A stretch of DNA of 64,000 nt. It comes from Taklimakanibacter sp050251035. Lineage in GTDB: Bacteria; Pseudomonadota; Alphaproteobacteria; Rhizobiales; Aestuariivirgaceae. Location: contig JBFWNN010000013.1 in assembly GCA_050251035.1 (NCBI GenBank), positions 37,061-101,060 of the forward strand, given 5' to 3'. The notes under the pieces are model-generated. The model did no database searches. It saw nothing but the letters and a program-made list of their open reading frames with translations, and was not told where the DNA came from. Positions 43,549 through 51,604 of the stretch are shown one piece after another. The translations under genes were made by a program, and so were the position numbers. Positions within the stretch are counted from its first letter, which is position 1; every line of letters starts with the position of its first letter.

Positions 43549-44337
43549 TCACTTCACCTCCTGCGTCCAGCGCGCCTTGATCTCTTCGAGCTTGCCCGAC
43601 GATTCCAGGTTGGAGATGATGACGTTGACATAGTCGCGGAAGAAATACTCCTTGGCGGGAACGGCGTAGGCGAAGGGAACGAAGTTCACCAGCAGGCCGG
43701 GCAGAGGCTTCACCTTGATGTTGGGATTCTTGGCCACGAACATCGCATTGCCGGCAAATCCGCCGAACGCCGCATTGGCGCGCCCCGCCGCCACTTCCAA
43801 TATGTGGGCGGCGACCTGATCGCTCACCAGGCTCTTGACCTCGGCGTTCTTGAACTTCTCCTTGGCGAGCTTCTCGTCGGCCGATCCCGACATCACGGTG
43901 ATGATGTTGCCGGCCTTGTCGATGTCGTCATAGCTCGTGATGCTGGCGTCCATTGGCACGAAGAGCGTGGAGCCATCGCCGCCGACCGGACGCGTGAAGG
44001 ACACGTTCTGGGCACGCGGGGCGGATGTCCACAAGGCGGCCGAGCCCAGATCGCATTTGTCCGTCTGAACGTTCTGGATGAGCGTCGCCCAGGCCGAATC
44101 GACCCATTCGACCTTGACCTCGAGGCTGCTCGCGATCTCCTGCACGATCTCGACATTGATCCCGCTCCAGCTGTTGTCGGTCGGATCGAGGATGTTCCAG
44201 GGGGTGTAGTTGATCGTGCAGACCCGCAACGTTCCCCGTTGCTTGACGCGGTCCAGCAGATCGTCCGCGGCGAAGGAAACGGTGGCCGTGGCGAGCGTCC
44301 AGGCCATCGTGGCGGCGAAAATCTTGGCAACTGACAT
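43549..44337 (-). CDS. Amino acid ABC transporter substrate-binding protein (family 3)
   Basis: The 262-residue protein has a signal peptide (MSVAKIFAATMAWTLATATVSFA) and the family 3 sequence: RGTLRVCTINYTPWNILDP, WSGINVEIVQEIASSL, and a second lobe with ITVMSGSADEKLAKEKF. Binding proteins of this family take amino acids, opines or ectoine-like solutes. ATG 44337 has AGGGAGA in front; the longer frame is ruled out by the signal peptide. It is the first gene of the leftward operon, so its ligand is probably the substrate of the whole locus. Confidence 0.93.
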   Translation of the reverse strand: MSVAKIFAATMAWTLATATVSFAADDLLDRVKQRGTLRVCTINYTPWNILDPTDNSWSGINVEIVQEIASSLEVKVEWVDSAWATLIQNVQTDKCDLGSAALWTSAPRAQNVSFTRPVGGDGSTLFVPMDASITSYDDIDKAGNIITVMSGSADEKLAKEKFKNAEVKSLVSDQVAAHILEVAAGRANAAFGGFAGNAMFVAKNPNIKVKPLPGLLVNFVPFAYAVPAKEYFFRDYVNVIISNLESSGKLEEIKARWTQEVK

Positions 44338-44457
44338 GGCAATCTCCCTTAAGCGCGACCCTGCCGGCCGACACGGGCGTCCGGCGGGTCTCTTTTGGTT
44401 TTCCTCCCGGCATCCAGGCCGGATTCCCGAACCATTCCATGATCGACAGATAAATTC

Positions 44458-44470
44458 AATATCGATAATT
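44458..44470. promoter_or_regulatory. Candidate GntR operator upstream of the importer operon
   Basis: AATATCGATAATT contains the 8-bp palindrome TATCGATA (44460-44467) and shares TATCGATAAT with the perfect 12-bp palindrome upstream of the regulator gene. It lies 121 nt before the start of the binding-protein gene. Confidence 0.5.
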
Positions 44471-44492
44471 CTGGAAAATCGACTTCCGGCTG

Positions 44493-45200
44493 TCAATCGA
44501 TCTCGATCAGCGCCTTGAGCTCGGGTTTCGCCCGCAGGCCATCCTTCACCTGATCGACATTGACCCGCACATGCCGGCGCATGACCGAAGCGGCGGATTC
44601 GGCATCCTTTTCGATCGCGATCCGCATCAGCTCCTGATGCATGAAGCGGAGTTCTTCGGCCCCGATTTCGGTGACCTGGAAGATGGTGCGGTAGCGGACC
44701 AGATGACGATGCAGCGCATCGACCGCATGCAGGAGCCGGGTGTTGCCGCAGGCAGCGACGAGCGCCACGTGGAAGTGCCGGTGCCGGGCCTCGAATTCGA
44801 GACGTCGGGCGCTGTCGCTCCTGTCGACATAGGTGGCGATGGCTTTATTCAACAAATGGAAGCTCGCGACGACCTCGCTTTCCCAGCCATCGTCGCCGCG
44901 TTCGACCGAGCGGCGGAAGGCTTCGGCCTCCAGGATCTGGCGCATTTCGGTCAACTCGACGAGTTCCCGCAAGGACAGGCTGGCCACTTGGAAGCCCTTG
45001 TTCTGCTCCACCCGGACAAGCCCGTCGGGAACCAGTCGCGAGAGCGCTTCGCGCAGCGGCGTGGCGCCGATGCTGTAGCGCTCCGACAGGTTCCTGATCT
45101 TCAGGCGGGATCCTGGCGCCAGCTCTCCCGACAGGATGTCTTCGAGCAATTTCTGACGGGCGACGGACTCGAACGTGCTGGGCGCTTTCACACGCGACAT
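44493..45200 (-). CDS. GntR-family transcriptional regulator, FCD (FadR) subgroup
   Basis: The 235-residue protein has an N-terminal winged helix (SVARQKLLEDILSGELAPGSRLKIRNLSERYSIGATPLREALSRL) and a C-terminal FCD effector domain (EFEARHRHFHVALVAACGN with likely metal-binding histidines). It sits between the two divergent catabolic operons and is read leftwards ahead of the importer genes. TATCGATAAT dyads on both sides of the gene are probable operators. The effector may be the imported amino acid or a pathway intermediate. Confidence 0.93.
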   Translation of the reverse strand: MSRVKAPSTFESVARQKLLEDILSGELAPGSRLKIRNLSERYSIGATPLREALSRLVPDGLVRVEQNKGFQVASLSLRELVELTEMRQILEAEAFRRSVERGDDGWESEVVASFHLLNKAIATYVDRSDSARRLEFEARHRHFHVALVAACGNTRLLHAVDALHRHLVRYRTIFQVTEIGAEELRFMHQELMRIAIEKDAESAASVMRRHVRVNVDQVKDGLRAKPELKALIEID

Positions 45201-45213
45201 GGTTCCTTCCCAT

Positions 45214-45260
45214 ATTATCGATAATCATATAATTTATCGTTCTTGACAAAAAATAACGAT
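45214..45260. promoter_or_regulatory. Operators and promoter region between the GntR regulator and hyuA
   Basis: A perfect 12-bp palindrome ATTATCGATAAT lies at 45214-45225. A second dyad ATCGTT (45236-45241) / AACGAT (45255-45260) follows, and the -35-like TTGACA at 45243-45248 falls inside it, pointing towards hyuA. The stretch is strongly AT-rich. The -10 for hyuA is not clear. Confidence 0.55.
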
Positions 45261-45321
45261 TGACCCACGATACGCTGCAAAACCCACACACGCAACTGGC
45301 AGAAATCCTCAGGTTCTTGGC

Positions 45322-47367
45322 ATGCACTATCTTGGCGTCGACACCGGCGGCACCTTCACGGATTTCGTTCTTTTTGACCGCAAGCGGGCCGAGATAGCCA
45401 CCTTCAAAGTGCGTTCCACGCCGCATAGTCCCGGAGAGGCGGTGGAGGCTGGCCTCGATCGTCTGAAACAGGACTATGGCGTGACCGGCGAAACCCTCGA
45501 GCGCTTCGTCTTCGGCACCACGGTCGCGACCAACTCGGTGCTCGAGCGCCGGGGCGCGGCCACGGCGCTGATCGCGACCCGGGGCACCCGCGACGTTCTC
45601 GAAATCCAGCGCCAATGGCGGCATCGCCTGTTCGACCTCTATCTCACCAAGCCCGAGCCGCTGGTGCCGCGGCGCCACCGGTTGGAAGCCGAGGAGCGCG
45701 TCGATTCGTCCGGCGCAGTCCGGCTACCTCTGGCCGAGGAGGCGATCGACGGCCTGGTCGACGCCCTCGCCGGCCTGCCGGTCGACTCCGTCGCGGTCTC
45801 TCTCCTCTTTTCATTCCTCCGCCCCGATCATGAGCAGCGTATCGGCGCGGCCATCCGCCGCCGGCTGCCGAAGCTGCATGTGACGCTTTCATCCGAAGTA
45901 TGCCCGGAGTTCCGGGAATACGAGCGTTCGGCGACGACGGTGATGAACGCTTACACGATGCCGAAGATCCACGCACTGGCGGATCGGCTGGAGCAGGCCC
46001 TCCGGCGCTTCGGATTCCAGGGCAGTTTCGCCATCGTGCAATCGAATGGTGGCGTCATGACCCTGGAAAAGGCGCGCACCCATCCCGTCAACACATTGCT
46101 CTCGGGCCCCGCGGCCGGCGTGGTCGCGGCCGCGGCCATCGGCAGGCTCGCCGATTGCGCGGGTGTTCTCGGTTTCGATGTCGGCGGCACCAGCACCGAT
46201 ATCGCGCTGGTCGAGGGCGGCGAGGTCCGGCTGAGCGCCGAAGGCGGCATTGGCGGCTATCCCGTCAAGGTCCCGCAGGTCAAGGTTCACACCATCGGCG
46301 CCGGCGGCGGCTCGATCGCGCGCGTCGATCTCGGCCTCTTGAAGGTAGGCCCGCAGAGCGCCGGCGCCATGCCCGGACCCGTCGCCTATGGCAGCGGCGG
46401 CACCGAGCCGACCGGCACCGACGCCGCCGTGGCGCTGGGCTACATCGATCCCGCCTATTTCCTCGGCGGCGAGATGACGCTCGACCGGGAAGCCGCCCGT
46501 CGCAGCATCGCGGAGAAGGTCGCAGCACCGCTCGGCATGTCGCTCGATGCGGCCGCGCTCGCCATTCTTCAGGTGCAGGTCGCCAATATCGTCTCCGGCA
46601 TCCGCAAGGTTTCGGTGGAAGTGGGCAAGGACCCGCGCGATTTCGCGCTCATGCCCTTCGGCGGGGCCGGCGGCATCTATGCGGGCGCGGTGGCGGAGGA
46701 AGCCGGCATCGCGCGCGTCATCCTTCCGCCCCATGCCAGCGTCCTCTCGGCGCTCGGCATGCTGATGACGGATATCCGTCATGACCGCGTCCGCACCCGC
46801 CTCATGCCGCTTGCCTCGGCGGACGCCGCTGTCCTTTCCGGCATCTTCGCCGAGCTTGTGGCGGAAGTTTCCGGCGAGTTCGTCCGCGAACGGATCGGCA
46901 CGGAGCGCATCGTCCACGAATATTCCTGCGACATGCGCTATGAGGGCCAGGCCTACGAGATCAACGTCCGCCTCGACACGCGCGCCGGGGAACCCGTGAT
47001 CGACGTCGCCGCGCTGCGGCGCGCCTTCGACAGGGAACATGAGCGGCTTTACGGCCAGTCCTCGCCGAGCGAGCCGGTCGAGATCGTCAACCTGCGGATC
47101 GGCGCCATCGGCAAGGTCGACAAGGCGGTTCTGCCGAAGCTGGCGCCGGCCGCTTCGGCGCCCGCGCCTCGCGCCGTCCGCCGCATGCTGTTCAGCAGCA
47201 GCGTCGGCTGGATCGACTGTCCCGTCCACGATCGCGCCCGGCTGGCGCCGGGAAGCCGGTTCGACGGCCCGTGCGTGATCGAGGATCGCGGCACCTCGAT
47301 CCCCGTCCGTCCCGGCCACCAGCTCAGCGTCGACGGTTTCGGCGTTATCTCCATCACGATCCAATGA
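45322..47367 (+). CDS. hyuA: Hydantoinase/oxoprolinase family protein, subunit A
   Basis: The 681-residue protein has the HyuA fold: HYLGVDTGGTFTDFVLFD at the N-terminus (ATP-binding), VFGTTVATNSVLERRG, and a second actin-like part with VLGFDVGGTSTDIALVEGG, VHTIGAGGGSIARVD and MPFGGAGGIYAGAVAEEAG. HyuA and HyuB together hydrolyse cyclic amides or ureides with ATP (5-oxoproline, N-methylhydantoin, caprolactam) or carboxylate ketones. Here the ring-opening reaction is favoured by the amino acid importer and GGT neighbour. First gene of the rightward operon. Confidence 0.9.
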   Translation: MHYLGVDTGGTFTDFVLFDRKRAEIATFKVRSTPHSPGEAVEAGLDRLKQDYGVTGETLERFVFGTTVATNSVLERRGAATALIATRGTRDVLEIQRQWRHRLFDLYLTKPEPLVPRRHRLEAEERVDSSGAVRLPLAEEAIDGLVDALAGLPVDSVAVSLLFSFLRPDHEQRIGAAIRRRLPKLHVTLSSEVCPEFREYERSATTVMNAYTMPKIHALADRLEQALRRFGFQGSFAIVQSNGGVMTLEKARTHPVNTLLSGPAAGVVAAAAIGRLADCAGVLGFDVGGTSTDIALVEGGEVRLSAEGGIGGYPVKVPQVKVHTIGAGGGSIARVDLGLLKVGPQSAGAMPGPVAYGSGGTEPTGTDAAVALGYIDPAYFLGGEMTLDREAARRSIAEKVAAPLGMSLDAAALAILQVQVANIVSGIRKVSVEVGKDPRDFALMPFGGAGGIYAGAVAEEAGIARVILPPHASVLSALGMLMTDIRHDRVRTRLMPLASADAAVLSGIFAELVAEVSGEFVRERIGTERIVHEYSCDMRYEGQAYEINVRLDTRAGEPVIDVAALRRAFDREHERLYGQSSPSEPVEIVNLRIGAIGKVDKAVLPKLAPAASAPAPRAVRRMLFSSSVGWIDCPVHDRARLAPGSRFDGPCVIEDRGTSIPVRPGHQLSVDGFGVISITIQ

Positions 47368-47404
47368 CTTCAGGCCGGCCATGGGCCCGACAGCGAGGCG
47401 ACAG

Positions 47405-49117
47405 ATGACGAAGATCGATCCGGTGACGCTCGAGGTGGTCGGCAACTATCTCGTGTCGACCGTGCGCGAGATGGGAACCACGCTCATGCGCACGGCCTAT
47501 TCGGTCATACTGCGCGAGCAGATGGACTGCACCACCGCGCTCTTCGACCGCCAGGGCCAGCTCATCGCCCAGGCGGATCATGTTCCATCCCATCAGGGGA
47601 CGCTGGCCTATGCGGCCCGTTATGTCGCGTCCAACTTCGAGCTGGAGCCGGGCGACGTCGTGGCGCTCAATCATCCCTATCGCGGCGGCACCCATCATCC
47701 CGACATCATGATTTTCCGGCCGGTCTTTCATCACGGCAAGCTGGTGGCGATGGCGGCGGCGCTCGGTCATCATATCGACGTCGGAGGACGGTCTCCCGGA
47801 AGCGTGGCGACGGATGCCCGCGACGTGTTCGAGGAAGGCCTCATCATCCCACCGCTGAAGCTCTACAAGCGCGGCCAGCTGGTCCAGGAAGTGCTCGACA
47901 TCATCGCCGCGAATATCCGCGTGCCGCGCGAGACGCTGGGCGACATCCGCGCCGAGATCGCCGCGACGACGGTCGGTGAGCGGCGCTACCTCGAGCTCTG
48001 CGAGCGCTATGGCGGCGAGCGTCTGGACGAGATCGTCCAGGGGCTTCTCGATCATTCCGAGGCGATGGTGCGCCGCGACATCGCCGCCTATCCGAACGGC
48101 ACCTATGCGGCCACCGGCTACATGGACAGCGACGGGATCAGCGAGGAGCCGGTGAAGATCCAGATCGCCGTGACCCTTCTCGACGGCAGCGTCACGATCG
48201 ACTTCACCGGATCGAGCCCGCAGTTGAAGGGTCCCTTCAACGCATCGATTTCCTCCGTCGAGGCCGCCTGTTTCTGCGCCGTGCGCTACATGGTCAATCC
48301 GCAGATCCTGCAGAATGCCGGCTGCTACCGGCCGATCAAGTTGTTGCTGCCGCCGCGCTCCGTGGTCAATCCGGAATCGCCGGCGCCGCTCAGCGGCCGC
48401 TTCCATACGCTGGAGCGCATCGCCACCACGATCGTCGCGGCCTTCAACGGCGCGCGTGGGCCGGATGCCGTGGGCAGCGGGCATGGACACCTGACCAGCT
48501 TCTCCACCTCCGGCCGGATGCCGAGCACCGGAGAGACCTTCGTGCTCTTCGAGTATCACGGCGGCGGCTGGGGCGGGACATCGCGCACTGACGGACTGGA
48601 CGCCACTTTCGGTCTAATGGCCAATTCCTTCGACAATCCGATCGAGGCGATCGAGCTGCGTTATCCGCTGCTGATCGAGCGTTACGAGTTCATTCCCGAC
48701 AGCGGCGGCGCCGGCAAGTTCCGCGGCGGGCTCGGGCTGCGCAAGGACATCCGCTATCTCGAAGGCTCCGGTTATTTCACGAACCGGTCCGACGCGCAGA
48801 AATTCCCGCCGCAAGGCGTGCTCGGCGGCCAGGAGGGCAAGCCGTCGCGCCATGCCCTGGTGCGCGCGGACGGCACGATCGAGAGACTGCCTTCGAAGAT
48901 CACCAATGTCACGATCGCCGCGGGCGACCTGATGGTCCTCGAAACCGCCGGCGGCGGTGGCTACGGTGATCCGCGCCAGCGCGACCGCCAGCATGTCCTG
49001 GACGATCTCCTGGACGGCAAGATCACACCCGGCGCGGCGGCGGAAACCTATGGTCTCGACAGCGCGGCGCAAAGCGCGCAGCCCGCTTCGGCCGCGCGTC
49101 GGGAAAAACTGCAATGA
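47405..49117 (+). CDS. hyuB: Hydantoinase/oxoprolinase family protein, subunit B
   Basis: The 570-residue protein has HyuB landmarks: PVTLEVVGNYLVSTVREMG, GQLIAQADHVPSHQGT, NHPYRGGTHHPDIMIFRPV, and a C-terminal ETAGGGGYGDPRQRD. It is the metal-containing partner of HyuA. ATG 47405, following GAGGCG, was preferred over 47381 because it gives the family N-terminus MTKIDPVT. It lies 37 nt after hyuA, and its stop overlaps the next gene by 4 nt. Confidence 0.91.
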   Translation: MTKIDPVTLEVVGNYLVSTVREMGTTLMRTAYSVILREQMDCTTALFDRQGQLIAQADHVPSHQGTLAYAARYVASNFELEPGDVVALNHPYRGGTHHPDIMIFRPVFHHGKLVAMAAALGHHIDVGGRSPGSVATDARDVFEEGLIIPPLKLYKRGQLVQEVLDIIAANIRVPRETLGDIRAEIAATTVGERRYLELCERYGGERLDEIVQGLLDHSEAMVRRDIAAYPNGTYAATGYMDSDGISEEPVKIQIAVTLLDGSVTIDFTGSSPQLKGPFNASISSVEAACFCAVRYMVNPQILQNAGCYRPIKLLLPPRSVVNPESPAPLSGRFHTLERIATTIVAAFNGARGPDAVGSGHGHLTSFSTSGRMPSTGETFVLFEYHGGGWGGTSRTDGLDATFGLMANSFDNPIEAIELRYPLLIERYEFIPDSGGAGKFRGGLGLRKDIRYLEGSGYFTNRSDAQKFPPQGVLGGQEGKPSRHALVRADGTIERLPSKITNVTIAAGDLMVLETAGGGGYGDPRQRDRQHVLDDLLDGKITPGAAAETYGLDSAAQSAQPASAARREKLQ

Positions 49118-50715
49118 GCCCGAAGGCTCGTGACTTCATGCGGCCCGGGCGCAGCCACGCCCGTTCCACCCGGGCCATGGCCGCGACATCCAATCCGGTG
49201 GCCACGCAGACGGCGCTCGACATCATGCGGCGGGGCGGAAACGCGGTCGATGCCGCCATCGCCGCCTGCGCCGTGCTCTCGCTGCTCGAGCCGCATCAGA
49301 CGGGCATCGGCGGCGACTGCTTCGCATTGATCGCGCCGCGGGGAACGGACCAGGTCATAGCGTATAACGGCTCCGGACGAGCCCCCGCGATGATCGACCG
49401 GGCCGAGATTGCCCGCCGCATGCCCGATGGCATAAGTCCCATGAGCGTAGCCGCGGTGACCGTGCCCGGCGCGGTCGAGGCATGGGCGCGCCTGTCCGCC
49501 GACCACGGCCGCCTATCCCTCTCGGAAGTCCTGGCGCCGGCGATCGACTATGCCGAAAGGGGCGTGCCCGTCCACGATCGCGTCAGTTTCGACTGGCATG
49601 TGGCCAAGGAGAAGATCGCGTCTTCGCCGCAGCTCGCGGCGCGCTTCCTGTCGGCGGGCGAGCCGCTCGCGGCGGGAACACTGGTGCGCTTCCCCGAGCT
49701 CGCTTGCACCTTGCGCCGCATCGCCGAAGCGGGGCGAGACGGCTTTTACACCGGCCAGGTCGCGCAAGCGCTCGTCGCGACGCTCCGGGCTCACGGCGGC
49801 GTGCACTCCCTGGAAGACTTCGCCGGCCATGCCGGTGAATATATGCCCCCCGTTTCGGCTACATTCAGGGGTTACACGGTCCATCAATGTCCGCCCAACG
49901 GCCAAGGCATCATCGCCTTGATCCTCCTGAAAATCCTCGAGCATCTGGAGCTCGATCCGGACGGGCCCCTGGGGCGCTGGCGCCTGCATTCGATGACGGA
50001 GGCGGCGCGCCTCGCCTTCGCGCTGCGCGATACCTACCTCTGCGACCCGCGCCATGGCGGCTTTGACTGGAGCGCCGTCCTCGACGAGGCGTCCGCTCGG
50101 CGGATGGCGGCGCGGGTCAAGGCCGATGCACGTCTGCCGGACAGTGCGCTGCTCTCCGGCCGCGAGCATCGCGACACGACCTACATCTCGGTCGTCGACG
50201 AAGATCGCACCGCCGTCTCGCTCATCAACTCGCTGTTCGAATCTTTCGGCAGCGCGATCACCGATCCAGGCTCGGGCGTCACCTTTCACAACCGCGGACT
50301 TTCCTTCTCGCTCGATCCCACCGCCGCCAACGCGCTCGCGCCCGGCAAGCGGCCGATGCACACGATCATTCCCGGCATGCTGACCCGCAATGGGCGGGCC
50401 GTCATGCCGTTTGGGGTGATGGGCGGTCATTTCCAGCCGGTCGGCCACGCGCTGCTTCTCTCGCACATGTTCGATTACGGGCTCGACCTCCAGACCGCCA
50501 TAGACCTGCCCCGCCTCTTTCCGTCGGGGGGCAAGCTCTGGGTCGAATCCGGCATCGACGCCGCGACGCGCGCGCATCTCGCGGGCCTGGGCCATGTCCT
50601 GGCCGACCGGGTCGAGCCCGCCGGCGGCGCGCAAGCCATCTGGATCGACCACGATGCCGGTGTCCTCACCGGCGGTTCCGATCCGCGCAAAGACGGTGCA
50701 GCCATAGGATTCTAG
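49114..50715 (+). CDS. ggt: Gamma-glutamyltransferase family protein (no signal peptide)
   Basis: The 533-residue Ntn-hydrolase precursor has GGNAVDAAIAACAVLSLLEPHQTGIGGDCFALI near the N-terminus. The autoprocessing and nucleophile threonine is T355 in HRDTTYISVVDED, and the oxyanion-region match SLINSLFESFGSAI follows. GGT enzymes hydrolyse or transfer gamma-glutamyl groups. The N-terminus (MSPKARDFMRPGRSHARS) lacks a signal, so it is predicted cytoplasmic, unlike most bacterial GGTs. In this operon it could unmask a gamma-glutamyl-conjugated or lactam-derived amino acid. Cephalosporin acylase-like activity is another option. Confidence 0.88.
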   Translation: MSPKARDFMRPGRSHARSTRAMAATSNPVATQTALDIMRRGGNAVDAAIAACAVLSLLEPHQTGIGGDCFALIAPRGTDQVIAYNGSGRAPAMIDRAEIARRMPDGISPMSVAAVTVPGAVEAWARLSADHGRLSLSEVLAPAIDYAERGVPVHDRVSFDWHVAKEKIASSPQLAARFLSAGEPLAAGTLVRFPELACTLRRIAEAGRDGFYTGQVAQALVATLRAHGGVHSLEDFAGHAGEYMPPVSATFRGYTVHQCPPNGQGIIALILLKILEHLELDPDGPLGRWRLHSMTEAARLAFALRDTYLCDPRHGGFDWSAVLDEASARRMAARVKADARLPDSALLSGREHRDTTYISVVDEDRTAVSLINSLFESFGSAITDPGSGVTFHNRGLSFSLDPTAANALAPGKRPMHTIIPGMLTRNGRAVMPFGVMGGHFQPVGHALLLSHMFDYGLDLQTAIDLPRLFPSGGKLWVESGIDAATRAHLAGLGHVLADRVEPAGGAQAIWIDHDAGVLTGGSDPRKDGAAIGF

Positions 50716-50719
50716 CATC

Positions 50720-51604
50720 ATGAACAGAGACATCTTCATCACCTGCGCCCTGACCGGAGCCGGCGACACCGTCGGGCGCAGCCCGCATGTCCCGGTGACG
50801 CCCGCGCAGATCGCGGCGAGCGGCCTCGATGCCGCAAAGGCCGGCGCCAGCATCCTCCATATCCATGTCCGCGATCCGGCGACCGGCAAGCCGAGCCGCG
50901 AGCTTGTGCTCTATCGCGAGGTTGTCGCCCGCATCCGGGAAAAGAACGACGATGTCATACTCAATCTCACCGGCGGCATGGGCGGCGACATCATATTCGG
51001 ACCGCAGGATCCCTTCGACCTGCAGCAGGGGACCGACTTCGTCTCCGCCGAGGCGCGGATCGAGCACATTCTCGACATCAAGCCCGAGATGTGCAGTCTC
51101 GATTGCGGCTCTCTCAATTTCGACGAGATGGTCTACGCGACCAAGCCCAGCTGGCTGCGCCGGATGGCGAAGCTCATGCGCGAGGTGAGCGCGAAGCCCG
51201 AGCTCGAATGTTTCGAAATCGGCCATGTCCGGATGGCCCGGCAGCTGATCGAGGAAGGCCTGATCGCCGCTCCGCCCCTCTTCCAGCTCTGCCTGGGAGT
51301 CAAATGGGCGGCCGATGCCAGTCCGCAGACGATGACGGCACTCGCCGCCATGCTGCCGCGGGACGCCGTGTGGGCGGGCTTCGGGCTCGGCTCGATGCAG
51401 ATGCCGATGGTGGCGCAGTCCGCATTGCTGGGAGGGCATGTCCGGGTGGGGCTCGAGGACAATCTCTTCCTCAGCAAAGGGGTGCACGCCACCAACGCGC
51501 AACTCGTCGAGCGAGCTGCCGCCATTCTGTCGCTGCTCGGGGTGAATGTCGCCGATCCCGCGACGACACGCTCCATCCTCGCTCTGAAAGGCCGGCAGGC
51601 ATGA
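50720..51604 (+). CDS. BKACE-family 3-keto acid cleavage enzyme (DUF849; Kce-like)
   Basis: The 294-residue TIM-barrel protein has the zinc-binding HIHVRDP motif (H47 and H49), GDIIFGPQDPF and the C-terminal VRVGLEDNLFLSKGV. BKACE enzymes react a beta-keto acid with acetyl-CoA to give acetoacetate and a new acyl-CoA; Kce does this on 5-amino-3-oxohexanoate in lysine fermentation. Partner enzymes able to make a beta-keto acid are present in the locus: Kdd (40259) and the beta-aminotransferase that follows with a 4-nt overlap. Confidence 0.88.
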   Translation: MNRDIFITCALTGAGDTVGRSPHVPVTPAQIAASGLDAAKAGASILHIHVRDPATGKPSRELVLYREVVARIREKNDDVILNLTGGMGGDIIFGPQDPFDLQQGTDFVSAEARIEHILDIKPEMCSLDCGSLNFDEMVYATKPSWLRRMAKLMREVSAKPELECFEIGHVRMARQLIEEGLIAAPPLFQLCLGVKWAADASPQTMTALAAMLPRDAVWAGFGLGSMQMPMVAQSALLGGHVRVGLEDNLFLSKGVHATNAQLVERAAAILSLLGVNVADPATTRSILALKGRQA

